DNA of 64,000 nucleotides from Blautia massiliensis (ex Durand et al. 2017). Its GTDB lineage: Bacteria; Bacillota; Clostridia; Lachnospirales; Lachnospiraceae. Positions 1 to 7,871 of the stretch are shown in pieces (within the stretch, counting starts at the first letter, position 1; every line of letters starts with the position of its first letter). Location: NCBI RefSeq assembly GCF_001487165.1, contig NZ_LN913006.1, forward strand, positions 468,545-532,544. The letters run 5' to 3'. The position numbers and the translations under genes were made by a program. The notes below the pieces were generated by a model that had not been told where the DNA came from, searched no databases, and saw nothing but the letters and a program-made list of their open reading frames with translations.

Positions 1-2379
1 TTTCTTGAATTCTACAATGGTCACGCCGGCATCGCCTTCTCCGAATTCGCCGAGACGGAAGGAAGCTACGTGCTTTTGGCGCTTCAGGTAATTGTGGACA
101 CCTTTGCGGAGGGCACCGGTACCTTTTCCGTGAACGATACGGACGGATTTCATGTGTGCGATATAGGCGTCATCCAGATATTTATCCAGCTCTGCAACTG
201 CCTCATCTACAGTTTTTCCGAGAAGATTGATCTCTGTGGAAATGCTGGCTGCCTTGGACATACGGATTTTTCCGGCGCCGGTACGCTGCATGGACGGAGT
301 AGTGATCACCGGCTCGTCCACAAGCTCCAGATCGGAGATATGAACCTTGGAACGTATGATACCCATCTGCACAAAGAGATATCCTCTGGAATCCGGATGA
401 CTGGAAACTGTTCCCTTGAGATTCAGGCTGAGCACCTTTACGGTATCGCCAAGAGAAAGATCGGATGGCTTCAGCTGTTTCTTTGGCTTTTGCTTCTGCT
501 GCCTGGAAGACATTCCATTTTCGGCTTTTGACATACGTTTTTTCAGGTTCTGGCGCTCTTTTTCCACGGAAGCGGTATCTACGTGATCCTTCTGGAATTT
601 ATGGAAAAGCTTCATGGTCTGATCTGCGTATTCCTTGGTATCGCGGAGAATCGCATGTGCCTGTTCATTGGCTTCTCTGAGAATCCGCTCTTTACGTTCA
701 TCCAGTTTTTCTTCTTTTTCCTGAAGGGATTTTTTCAGCTCTTCTACCTGCTCTTTGTAACGGGCAATTTCAGCACGCTCGTTTTCGATGGTGACACGGC
801 TCTGCTCCAGGGATGTCAGAACATCTTCAAAAGATTCATCCTGCTCGCTGATCTGTTCCTTTGCTTTGTCGATGATGAAATCCGGAAGCCCCAGCTTGGA
901 AGAAATGGCAAATGCGTTACTTTTTCCCGGAACACCGATCAGAAGGCGGTAGGTCGGACGTAAGGTTTCCACATCGAATTCACAGCAGGCATTTTCCACA
1001 CCTGGAGTGGAGAGGGCATAGATCTTCAGTTCGCTGTAATGGGTGGTTGCCATGGTACGGATACCCTGCTCGTGAAGATGTGACAGGATCGCAATGGCAA
1101 GAGCGGCACCCTCTGTAGGGTCCGTACCTGCACCAAGCTCATCGAAGAGGACCAGGGAATCCTGATCTGCGGATTTCAGGAAGGAAACCACGTTTGTCAT
1201 ATGAGAGGAGAAGGTACTTAAGGACTGTTCAATGCTCTGCTCATCTCCGATATCAGCATAAACCTCGCGGAAAAGTGCAAGTTCGGAACGATCGAGCGCC
1301 GGGATATGGAGACCCGACTGTCCCATCATGGTAAGAAGACCTACGGTTTTCAGAGAAACAGTTTTACCACCGGTGTTTGGTCCGGTGACAACCAGGAGGT
1401 CAAAATCATCCCCGAGACGGATGTCAATAGGAACGGCTTTTTTCTTATCGATCAGTGGATGACGGGCCTGGCGAAGCCGGATCCGGCCTTCTGTGTTGAA
1501 AACAGGTTCACTGGCGTTCATGTCCATGGCAAGTGCGGCACGGGCAAAAATAAAGTCCAGCTGTACCATGATGGAAAGATCTGCGTGAATAGCCTCCAGC
1601 TCAGCAGCTACCTGCTGGCTTAAGGATGCAAGGATTACTTCGATCTCTTTCTGCTCTTTCAGCTCCAGCTCGCGGATGTCGTTGTTCAGCTTGACAACAG
1701 CCATGGGCTCAATGAAAAGAGTGGAACCTGTGGCGGACTGGTCGTGGATCATACCGGGAACCTGGCCTTTATATTCAGCTTTTACCGGGATACAGTAGCG
1801 ACCGTCGCGCATGGTGATAACGGAATCCTGAAGATAATTCCTGGCACTTCCTGCAACCAGAGAAGAAAGCTGGGTGTGTATCCGGTCGTTGGTGGCTTTA
1901 ATGCTGCGGCGGATCTGACGAAGCGTGCTGCTGGCATCGTCACTGATCTCATCCTCAGAAAGGATACAGCGGCGGATCTCTGTGCTGAGGGGGGTCAGAG
2001 GTTCCAGTGCCGCAAACATTCCGTCAAGGGAATCGGTCATTCCGTCATCACGGTCACTTCTGGAATAGGCCTTTACACGACCGGTATTCTCAAGAAGACT
2101 GCAGACAGAAAGCAGCTCCGGTGCATTCAGGGCGCTGCCAACAGTAAGACGTTTTAATGTGCCACGGATGTCCTTGACACTGCCGAAGGAAATGCCGCCT
2201 TTTTTGAACAGGCGTGCAAGGGCATCGTGTGTCTGCAGCTGCATGGCCCGGATCTCTTCAATGTCTGTGGAAGGGGTAAGCTTCCGACAGAGATCCTTTC
2301 CCATGGGGGAGGATGCCTTGTCTGTGAGCAGATCTATGATTTTATAGTATTCAAGTGCTTTGTATGCTTTTTTGTTCAT
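1..2379 (-). CDS. mutS2: Endonuclease MutS2, 3' end cut by window edge
   Basis: MutS2 is a homodimeric ATPase with a C-terminal Smr nuclease domain. In Firmicutes it acts on branched DNA and, in B. subtilis, on collided ribosomes. Reading the minus strand from ATG at 2379 gives about 793 codons with no stop before base 1. That is close to full family length, so only the last codon or few codons are missing. The Walker A motif GPNTGGKT lies near residues 332-339, followed by the MutS-type DELGAGTDPTEGAAL and TTHYSELK motifs. A long charged coiled coil follows at about 510-600. The Smr domain closes the protein, with VHGKGTGALR near residue 748. The gene is divergent from yhaM. Identification is secure from the motifs and domain order. 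Confidence 0.95.
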   Translation of the reverse strand, partial: MNKKAYKALEYYKIIDLLTDKASSPMGKDLCRKLTPSTDIEEIRAMQLQTHDALARLFKKGGISFGSVKDIRGTLKRLTVGSALNAPELLSVCSLLENTGRVKAYSRSDRDDGMTDSLDGMFAALEPLTPLSTEIRRCILSEDEISDDASSTLRQIRRSIKATNDRIHTQLSSLVAGSARNYLQDSVITMRDGRYCIPVKAEYKGQVPGMIHDQSATGSTLFIEPMAVVKLNNDIRELELKEQKEIEVILASLSQQVAAELEAIHADLSIMVQLDFIFARAALAMDMNASEPVFNTEGRIRLRQARHPLIDKKKAVPIDIRLGDDFDLLVVTGPNTGGKTVSLKTVGLLTMMGQSGLHIPALDRSELALFREVYADIGDEQSIEQSLSTFSSHMTNVVSFLKSADQDSLVLFDELGAGTDPTEGAALAIAILSHLHEQGIRTMATTHYSELKIYALSTPGVENACCEFDVETLRPTYRLLIGVPGKSNAFAISSKLGLPDFIIDKAKEQISEQDESFEDVLTSLEQSRVTIENERAEIARYKEQVEELKKSLQEKEEKLDERKERILREANEQAHAILRDTKEYADQTMKLFHKFQKDHVDTASVEKERQNLKKRMSKAENGMSSRQQKQKPKKQLKPSDLSLGDTVKVLSLNLKGTVSSHPDSRGYLFVQMGIIRSKVHISDLELVDEPVITTPSMQRTGAGKIRMSKAASISTEINLLGKTVDEAVAELDKYLDDAYIAHMKSVRIVHGKGTGALRKGVHNYLKRQKHVASFRLGEFGEGDAGVTIVEFKK

Positions 2380-2468
2380 TGTTGCTATAGTTACTCCTTT
2401 TTGTTACTTCTGTTACTTCTGTGCTTTTCTGCGTAACACAGGATATGCAAAAAAACACTTCGTTTCCT

Positions 2469-2514
2469 ATTTTACATGATTTCCATAGCAAAGGAAAGTA
2501 AAATGTGTTATGAT
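2469..2514 (+). promoter_or_regulatory. Intergenic hairpin and probable yhaM promoter
   Basis: The mutS2/yhaM divergent gap (2380-2686) contains an inverted repeat, ATTTTAC at 2469-2475 against GTAAAAT at 2498-2504, with TTCC/GGAA inside. Immediately downstream is a -10-like TATGAT at 2509-2514. A good -35 is not evident. The rest of the gap up to the yhaM ribosome binding site shows nothing else recognisable. Confidence 0.35.
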
Positions 2515-2686
2515 ACTGAATAAAGCCCGGAAGTAAGTGGAAACTGTGCAAAAATGCCAGAAAGCCCGGACCGGGATGCGGCCAAAGATCATAAAGAAAG
2601 TCTGGCTATGAATGCAAAGTGTGAAGCGGATGTGTTCGTGAGTATGTCTGCTTTGAAAGTAAAAAGAACAGAAAGGCAAGAATTTT

Positions 2687-3634
2687 ATGCGTTTTTTAAA
2701 TGAATTACATGAGGGAGACAGAGTAAACGGGATCTATCTCTGCAAACAGAAACAGGCAGCTACAACGAAGAATGGCAAGCCCTATGAGAATCTGATCCTT
2801 CAGGATAAAACAGGTGTGATCGATGGTAAGATCTGGGATCCCAATTCTCTGGGAATTGATGAGTTTGATGCGCTGGATTACATTGAGATCATGGGAGATG
2901 TGACAAGCTTTGCAGGCGCCATGCAGCTGAATATCAAGAGAGCACGCAAGGCAGGAGAAGGGGAGTATGATCCGGCAGATTATCTTCCTACCAGTGAGAA
3001 CAGTGTGGATGATATGCAGAGCCAGCTGCGAGAGCTTATCAACAGTGTGAAGAATCCCTATCTTTCCCAGCTTCTGAAGAAGCTCTTTGTGGAAGATCAG
3101 GAATTTATGAAGATATTTGAGGGACATTCTGCAGCCAAGACCGTACATCACGGCTTTATCGGCGGACTGATGGAACACACTCTTGGAGTGACACGTCTCT
3201 GTGATTACATGGCAAATGCATATCCGCTATTGAACCGTGATCTTCTGATCACAACCGCACTTCTTCATGATGTGGGCAAAACGAAGGAGCTTTCTGCTTT
3301 TCCGATGAATGATTATACAGATGAGGGACAGCTTCTTGGACATATTGTGATCGGGGCACAGATGGTACATGATCTTGCAAAAGAGATCCCGGGTTTCCCG
3401 GAGAAGCTTGAGAATCAGGTGATCCATTGTATTCTTGCACATCATGGTGAGCTGGAGTACGGTTCTCCCAAGAAACCGGCACTTGCGGAGGCAGTTGCCC
3501 TGAATCTGGCAGACAATACAGATGCAAGGATGGAGACACTGACAGAAATTTTCCACGCAGACAAAGGCAAAAAAGAATGGCTTGGTTTCAACCGGCTTTT
3601 TGAGTCCAATTTAAGAAGAACAGGAGATATTTAA
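2687..3634 (+). CDS. yhaM: 3'-5' exoribonuclease YhaM family (OB fold plus HD domain)
   Basis: YhaM-type 3'-to-5' exoribonuclease acting in RNA turnover. The protein has 315 residues, essentially the family length. An N-terminal OB-fold nucleic-acid-binding region spans about residues 10-90. An HD metal-dependent phosphohydrolase domain follows, with a first histidine in MEHTLG near 163, HDVGK at 194-198 and HH at 252-253. The start is preceded by GAAAGG about 8 bases upstream. It ends 3 bases before rlmD, so the two are probably co-transcribed. The function is known from B. subtilis YhaM; the motifs here are complete. Confidence 0.9.
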   Translation: MRFLNELHEGDRVNGIYLCKQKQAATTKNGKPYENLILQDKTGVIDGKIWDPNSLGIDEFDALDYIEIMGDVTSFAGAMQLNIKRARKAGEGEYDPADYLPTSENSVDDMQSQLRELINSVKNPYLSQLLKKLFVEDQEFMKIFEGHSAAKTVHHGFIGGLMEHTLGVTRLCDYMANAYPLLNRDLLITTALLHDVGKTKELSAFPMNDYTDEGQLLGHIVIGAQMVHDLAKEIPGFPEKLENQVIHCILAHHGELEYGSPKKPALAEAVALNLADNTDARMETLTEIFHADKGKKEWLGFNRLFESNLRRTGDI

Positions 3635-3637
3635 TAC

Positions 3638-5011
3638 ATGGAATTCCGTAAAAACGATATACTCACTTTAGATATAGAGGATTGCGGAGTTGACGGTGAA
3701 GGTATCGGGAAAGCCGATGGCTTCACCGTTTTTGTGAAAGACGCCGTGATCGGAGACCGGATCAAAGCCAAGATCATCAAGGCAAAAAAGAACTATGGCT
3801 ATGGCCGCCTGATGGAGGTGATCACACCGTCTCCATACCGTGTGAAACCTGCCTGCTCTATTGCCCGCCAGTGCGGAGGATGCCAGCTTCAGGCATTATC
3901 CTACGAGCAGCAGATGAAATTTAAAGAGAAAAAGGTTCGTGGACATCTGGAAAGAATCGGAGGTTTTCAGAATCTTGATATGGAACCGATCATGGGGATG
4001 GAAGACCCCTATCATTATCGAAACAAGGCACAGTTTCCGGTAGGAAAAAATAAAGACGGAAAGATCATCACAGGCTTTTATGCAGGAAGAACCCACTCCA
4101 TCATTGATAACCGAGAATGTATTCTGGGAGTGAAACAGAATAAAGAGGTTTTGGACCGTGTGATCGGACACATGGAAAAATATCATGTACAGCCCTACGA
4201 TGAGGCCACGGGAAAAGGCCTTGTACGTCATATTATGATTCGTTACGGCTTCCATACAGATGAGATGATGGTCTGTCTGATCTTAAACGGAGATAAGATC
4301 CCTGCAGAAAAGGCTCTTGTGGAATCACTCTGTGAAATTCCGGAAATGACCAGCATTACCATCAATGTTAATAAAAAACGGAACAATGTGATCCTGGGTG
4401 ATCAGCTTCGCCTCCTTTGGGGACAGTCCTATATAACGGACAGCATCGGAGATATTTCCTATCAGATCTCTCCCCTGTCCTTTTTCCAGGTCAATCCCAT
4501 CCAGACCGAAAAACTGTATGGAAAGGCTCTGGAGTACGCCGGCCTTACGGGAAATGAAACTGTCTGGGATCTGTACTGCGGAATCGGAACTATCTCCCTG
4601 TTCCTGGCCCAGAAAGCAAAATTCGTCCGCGGCGTGGAGATCGTACCACAGGCCATTGACAATGCAAGAGAGAATGCGAAACTCAATGGCATTGAGAATG
4701 TAGAGTTTTTTGTCGGAAAAGCAGAGGAAGTGCTGCCGAGAGAGTATGAGAAGAATGGCGTTTATGCAGACGTTATCGTGGTAGACCCGCCACGGAAGGG
4801 CTGTGATGAGGTACTTCTGAATACGATCCTTAAAATGAAGCCGGAGAGGGTTGTGTATGTGAGCTGTGACAGTGCGACACTGGCGAGGGATCTGAAGGTG
4901 CTGTGTGCGGAGGATTATGAACTGGTGCGGGTTTCTACTACTGATATGTTTCCGCAGGGAGTCCATGTGGAGACGGTAGTTTTGATGTCAAAAGTGAACC
5001 CTAAGAAGTAA
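3638..5011 (+). CDS. rlmD: 23S rRNA (uracil-5-)-methyltransferase RlmD/RlmCD family, C-terminus altered by island insertion
   Basis: SAM-dependent enzyme that makes 5-methyluridine in 23S rRNA. It has an N-terminal TRAM domain (about 1-60). Four iron-sulfur cysteines are visible at C73, C79, C82 and C161. The SAM motif DLYCGIGT is near 311, DPPRKG is at 383-388 and the catalytic cysteine is C410 in VSCDSATLARD. All catalytic parts are intact. The last nine residues after HVETVV (443-448) are encoded by the inserted island, because a 17-bp repeat covering codons 443-448 recurs at 25416 in front of the displaced original tail. The gene is probably still functional, with a shorter carboxy end than before the insertion. 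Confidence 0.93.
   Translation: MEFRKNDILTLDIEDCGVDGEGIGKADGFTVFVKDAVIGDRIKAKIIKAKKNYGYGRLMEVITPSPYRVKPACSIARQCGGCQLQALSYEQQMKFKEKKVRGHLERIGGFQNLDMEPIMGMEDPYHYRNKAQFPVGKNKDGKIITGFYAGRTHSIIDNRECILGVKQNKEVLDRVIGHMEKYHVQPYDEATGKGLVRHIMIRYGFHTDEMMVCLILNGDKIPAEKALVESLCEIPEMTSITINVNKKRNNVILGDQLRLLWGQSYITDSIGDISYQISPLSFFQVNPIQTEKLYGKALEYAGLTGNETVWDLYCGIGTISLFLAQKAKFVRGVEIVPQAIDNARENAKLNGIENVEFFVGKAEEVLPREYEKNGVYADVIVVDPPRKGCDEVLLNTILKMKPERVVYVSCDSATLARDLKVLCAEDYELVRVSTTDMFPQGVHVETVVLMSKVNPKK
4964..4980 (+). repeat. Left attachment-site repeat (att core)
   Basis: First copy of the 17-bp direct repeat, within rlmD codons 443-448. It matches 25416-25432 exactly. The sequences on either side differ immediately outside the repeat on the right (T here, A in the other copy). 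Confidence 0.8.
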
Positions 5012-5027
5012 AAATAACGTAGTAAAT

Positions 5028-5090
5028 AAAAGGCTTTTCAGAGAGCTATCGTTATTGAGTACGATTGGCTGCTGGAAAGCCTTTCTTTTT
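5028..5090 (+). terminator. Rho-independent terminator after rlmD
   Basis: AAAGGCTTTTCAG (5029-5041) pairs with CTGGAAAGCCTTT (5072-5084), with inner pairs ATCGT/ACGAT, and is followed by a run of T up to 5090. It lies inside the island end, so the truncated rlmD now uses a terminator supplied by the element. Confidence 0.8.
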
Positions 5091-5163
5091 ATGCTTGAAA
5101 ATGGCTTTGCGGGAATTAGTTCATAATGCAGGGTTGACACTAGGGGATAGATAACAAGGAAAA

Positions 5164-5179
5164 TGAACCCTGGGGTTCA
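5164..5179. repeat. Short palindrome near island left end
   Basis: TGAACCC and GGGTTCA form a 7-bp inverted repeat around a two-base centre. It lies about 190 bp inside the left attachment repeat. It could be a recombination-protein site or simply a small hairpin; no function can be assigned. Confidence 0.3.
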
Positions 5180-5201
5180 CCTTGTAACGATTGTAAAAGT
5201 G

Positions 5202-5237
5202 AGAAAAAACAGCGGCTGGAGAAGGCTCCGGCCGCTG
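5202..5237 (-). terminator. Terminator for the minus-strand gene ending at 5245
   Basis: CAGCGGC-T-GGAG (5210-5221) pairs with CTCC-G-GCCGCTG (5226-5237) around an AAGG loop. On the minus strand the hairpin is followed by a T run (complement of the A run at 5204-5209). It sits directly downstream of the 5245-5955 gene. Confidence 0.8.
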
Positions 5238-5244
5238 CACGTCA

Positions 5245-5955
5245 TTAACGATAATTCTTATTGTAGAGTTCTTTGGCGTATGCCTGCATTTTCTTTACGT
5301 ACTCATATGCCTGGCTCTTTCCCTTTTTCAAGTCGACCTGCTTCAGAGCATTACTGATTTGTGGGTCGTCCATCAAAAGGGAGAAGACAGCTTTTGCCTC
5401 CGGGTACTTAAGTGATACCTCGTTGATGAGATCGTCGATCATCATAAGACTGAGAACTGAGTTTTCAGTTGAAGTATTATCTGTTGGCTCCCAACCGTTA
5501 CAATTAGTATCGTTGTCGTTGTTATCATCCATAAACTTGTCTAATGAAATATAACGCGAGAGGTACAGATCCTTTTCAGAACGTTCACACCCTTCACATT
5601 TATTGCACTTAGGGCAGCGGATGTATTCGCCCTTGGAATTAAGAATTAAGCATCTCTTTTTACGAGTCGATTCAAGATACGCATCTTTTTCTTTCCAGAA
5701 TCCTTCCATGTAGGATTCGACCTGATCCTTATGGATAGCTGTGAAACCTACAAGAATCTTTCTACCGCGAATATTCCAGGTTTCGAAGTTATCTTCGATA
5801 ATTCCTTCATTACGCTTGCGAATACCGTCTTTAATATCCTGATGGTAATTCTTTAAAACTTCATGTGCTAAGAATGGAACCAAAGCTTCATTCTCTTTTG
5901 GTGCTACGCCATCGTAGCTGTGCTTGTTACTGTAATCATAAATTTTCTCTGCCAT
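5245..5955 (-). CDS. Conserved island hypothetical protein with Cys-rich CPKCNKCEGC motif
   Basis: A 236-residue soluble protein that I cannot name. The start at 5955 (MAEKIYDYSN) is chosen over the longer frame because AAGGAGG lies at the right distance upstream of it. The middle holds a compact CPKCNKCEGC cluster suited to metal binding. It is followed by an Asp/Asn-rich linker and a helical C-terminal third rich in Lys/Tyr. No membrane segment or signal peptide is visible. It is transcribed towards the left end of the island, opposite to the defence block, and has its own terminator. From context it may be an accessory or regulatory gene of the parent mobile element; this is inference. Confidence 0.6.
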   Translation of the reverse strand: MAEKIYDYSNKHSYDGVAPKENEALVPFLAHEVLKNYHQDIKDGIRKRNEGIIEDNFETWNIRGRKILVGFTAIHKDQVESYMEGFWKEKDAYLESTRKKRCLILNSKGEYIRCPKCNKCEGCERSEKDLYLSRYISLDKFMDDNNDNDTNCNGWEPTDNTSTENSVLSLMMIDDLINEVSLKYPEAKAVFSLLMDDPQISNALKQVDLKKGKSQAYEYVKKMQAYAKELYNKNYR

Positions 5956-6178
5956 GTAGCTTTCCTCCTTGGATTGACGCGGAGGAAATTCCACATGTGC
6001 GATACCTGAATATAGTTGGCCATTGCCATAGCGAGTTTCCTCCTATTGGTTGGCCAGCTTGTCCTATTCAGCTGGTTTGGTTATTTAGTTGTTCATCAGA
6101 TTCAGATAGGACCGTTCTTGATCAGGAAACGCATCGTCTGATGATGGGCACCTTTAACATCGGCCTCCGGACAATGTA

Positions 6179-6361
6179 TTAGTTGTCATTTGCTATCATT
6201 TCTAAATCAGAGAATACTTCGCTGTAATAGCAAGAAGATAAATCATAGAAACCGTGAGCGTCGTATCTGGCAAACACGGACTTTACAGTAGAGGAACCAT
6301 ACTCGGCAGCCGCTGCATTAGCAGCATTCTCGATGTTGATTTCCCAATCAGATTTACTCAT
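6179..6361 (-). CDS. Small conserved mobile-element protein (60 aa)
   Basis: A small acidic protein beginning MSKSDWEINIENAANAAAAE and ending EMIANDN. The start at 6361 follows GGAAGGAAGTG on the minus strand; a GTG at 6370 is less well placed. Short proteins of this general look (AAAEYGS..., then Tyr-rich and Asp-rich ends) are common accessory genes on Clostridiales integrative elements, but I recall no assigned function. It lies upstream of, and in the same direction as, the 5245-5955 gene. The 220-base gap between them shows no convincing further gene. Confidence 0.5.
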   Translation of the reverse strand: MSKSDWEINIENAANAAAAEYGSSTVKSVFARYDAHGFYDLSSCYYSEVFSDLEMIANDN

Positions 6362-6436
6362 TAGCATCACTTCCTTCCTGTTTTAGTGGCCACATTGAAT
6401 TTTGATGATTCGAGTTTAATATTTTTAATGAAATGC

Positions 6437-6482
6437 TTTTATGCCTAGGATTTGGCAGTTTTATGCCCGGTTTTATGCCCGA
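6437..6482. repeat. Tandem TTTTATGCCCGG repeats
   Basis: TTTTATGCCCGG at 6459-6470 is followed directly by TTTTATGCCCG at 6471-6481. A degenerate copy, TTTTATGCCTAGG, lies at 6437-6449. The repeats sit between the divergent minus-strand genes and the XRE gene, so they are candidate regulator-binding sites. Confidence 0.5.
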
Positions 6483-6542
6483 AAATGCCCTGTGTAGCGA
6501 TATGTATAAATGTTAATTTCATATGTTACTTTAGTAATACTG

Positions 6543-6576
6543 ACTTGCTATATGTTGATTCTAACTTGCTTTATGT
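6543..6576 (+). promoter_or_regulatory. Paired direct repeats upstream of the XRE regulator
   Basis: ACTTGCTATATGT (6543-6555) and ACTTGCTTTATGT (6564-6576) match at 12 of 13 positions and start 21 bp apart, two helical turns. They lie about 70-100 bp ahead of the 6642 gene. They are a plausible operator pair for its product; I do not see a clear -35/-10 pair. Confidence 0.4.
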
Positions 6577-6641
6577 GTAGTTACGTGATATTCTTTAAAG
6601 GTAGTGATATGAATTCATTTATATAGATATGGAGGAAAGAT

Positions 6642-6863
6642 ATGAAATTCAGCTATAACAAGTTATGGAAGATACTGATCGATAAGGGAATGATGAAAAA
6701 AGACCTTGCAGAACGAGCTAATATAACCTCCACAACAATGGCAAAAATGGGTAAAGATATGCCGGTGAGTATGGAAATTTTAGGCAGAATATGCGTGACA
6801 TTTAGATGCAATATTGGAGATATAGTTGACGTGGTCATTGATGACACTAAGGAGGAAGAGTAA
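6642..6863 (+). CDS. Small XRE-family helix-turn-helix regulator
   Basis: A 73-residue DNA-binding protein that is almost entirely one Cro/CI-type helix-turn-helix: KKDLAERANITSTTMAKMGK is followed by the usual SMEILGRICVTFRCNIGD helix and turn. It has a strong GGAGG ribosome binding site, and its stop codon abuts the TTG start of the next gene, so the two are translationally linked. It heads the defence block and probably controls it, perhaps through the repeats at 6437-6576. Such small XRE proteins often sit ahead of type I restriction loci. Confidence 0.85.
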   Translation: MKFSYNKLWKILIDKGMMKKDLAERANITSTTMAKMGKDMPVSMEILGRICVTFRCNIGDIVDVVIDDTKEEE

Positions 6864-7802
6864 TTGATACGATTTACATCCGGATCATTATTTAAAGTGA
6901 TTTCCTTATGTAAAAGTGGGAGAAGATATTCAGATGAAAAAATTGCTGAGATGCTTTTCCCGAATGTTGAGTACACAACTAACTACATAGGTCATGTGAA
7001 AGACTGCACAAAAAATCTTCCTGATGAGATAACTCAATATATGAGCGATACAGATCAGGAAGAAATTATAGATACGTTGAATAGAGCAGTTAGAAAGGTA
7101 TTTCTTACGGTAATAAGTTCAGAGAAACAACCAATATTGATTGCTGCTATTCAAAAAATATTAGAAGAAGATTTGTCGATAGCTGATTCAACACAAGTTG
7201 GATATTTGCCATCCTATACAAAAGGAAATATGAAAAATGCAACTACAGTTGAACCGATAGAATTTATCGCAAATGCACTATTTAGCGTTTGTAATCAGCA
7301 GAATAATCAAGATGGAAAAGAAGATATTAAAAATATTAATCCTTCTTTCCTTGAAAAATTGAAATCATCTGCTCAGAGAATTACTCTTCAGATTGTGCAG
7401 AAACCTGAAGAGAAGATTGTAATAAATGCGATTCAACCAGCTGTTGCAGGCGATGATTACAGTATTATATATGAAGATCCTAAAGGTGATCATAGTGTAG
7501 GCATTTATGAGAAATTTACCCATAAGTGGAGAATTAAAAATACTGGGACAATTCCTTGGGAAAACAGATATTTAACGCTTCAAAATAAAGGTGAGATTCG
7601 AGTAAAAGCTATACAGGATCAGTTTGATATCCCTGCATTGAAACCAGGTGATACAGCTGTTGTGAATGTAGAAATGGACTCACGTTATTTTGAAGGAACT
7701 TATACCGTGATTTGGGAAATGAAAATGTCAGATGGAACCTTGTGCTTTCCGAATAAAGAAAAAGAGTTTTCATTTGATGTAACGGTAAAAAGTGATATGT
7801 AA
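6864..7802 (+). CDS. Protein with C-terminal NBR1-type (FW) Ig-like domain
   Basis: A 312-residue protein starting at TTG, chosen because AGGAGG of the upstream reading frame lies 9 bases before it and the frame follows the XRE stop directly. Residues 1-180 are largely helical and not recognised. Residues about 208-310 match the NBR1 central Ig-like domain: F.HKWRIKNTGTIPW, a PGD turn at 261-263, then EGTYTVIWEM. The hallmark tryptophans W222, W232 and W284 are present. NBR1-type domains are known as protein-interaction modules in eukaryotic autophagy receptors and occur in scattered bacterial proteins. Its role beside a restriction system is unknown; a sensor or partner of the XRE protein is a guess. 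Confidence 0.75.
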   Translation: MIRFTSGSLFKVISLCKSGRRYSDEKIAEMLFPNVEYTTNYIGHVKDCTKNLPDEITQYMSDTDQEEIIDTLNRAVRKVFLTVISSEKQPILIAAIQKILEEDLSIADSTQVGYLPSYTKGNMKNATTVEPIEFIANALFSVCNQQNNQDGKEDIKNINPSFLEKLKSSAQRITLQIVQKPEEKIVINAIQPAVAGDDYSIIYEDPKGDHSVGIYEKFTHKWRIKNTGTIPWENRYLTLQNKGEIRVKAIQDQFDIPALKPGDTAVVNVEMDSRYFEGTYTVIWEMKMSDGTLCFPNKEKEFSFDVTVKSDM

Positions 7803-7871
7803 GTCCTGATAATTGGACATTACGAAATATATACTGATAATTGTAAAAATATCGGAATGAAAGGAATTGTT

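Noticed and set aside
1..2350. Plus-strand open frames across the first 2.3 kb
   Set aside because: They are antisense to the continuous mutS2 frame, which carries clear family motifs.
5904..6029. Minus-strand 41-codon frame with an AGGAGG site upstream of its ATG
   Set aside because: It overlaps the start of the 5245-5955 gene in another frame and its sequence looks unselected. It could be a leader peptide but there is no further support.
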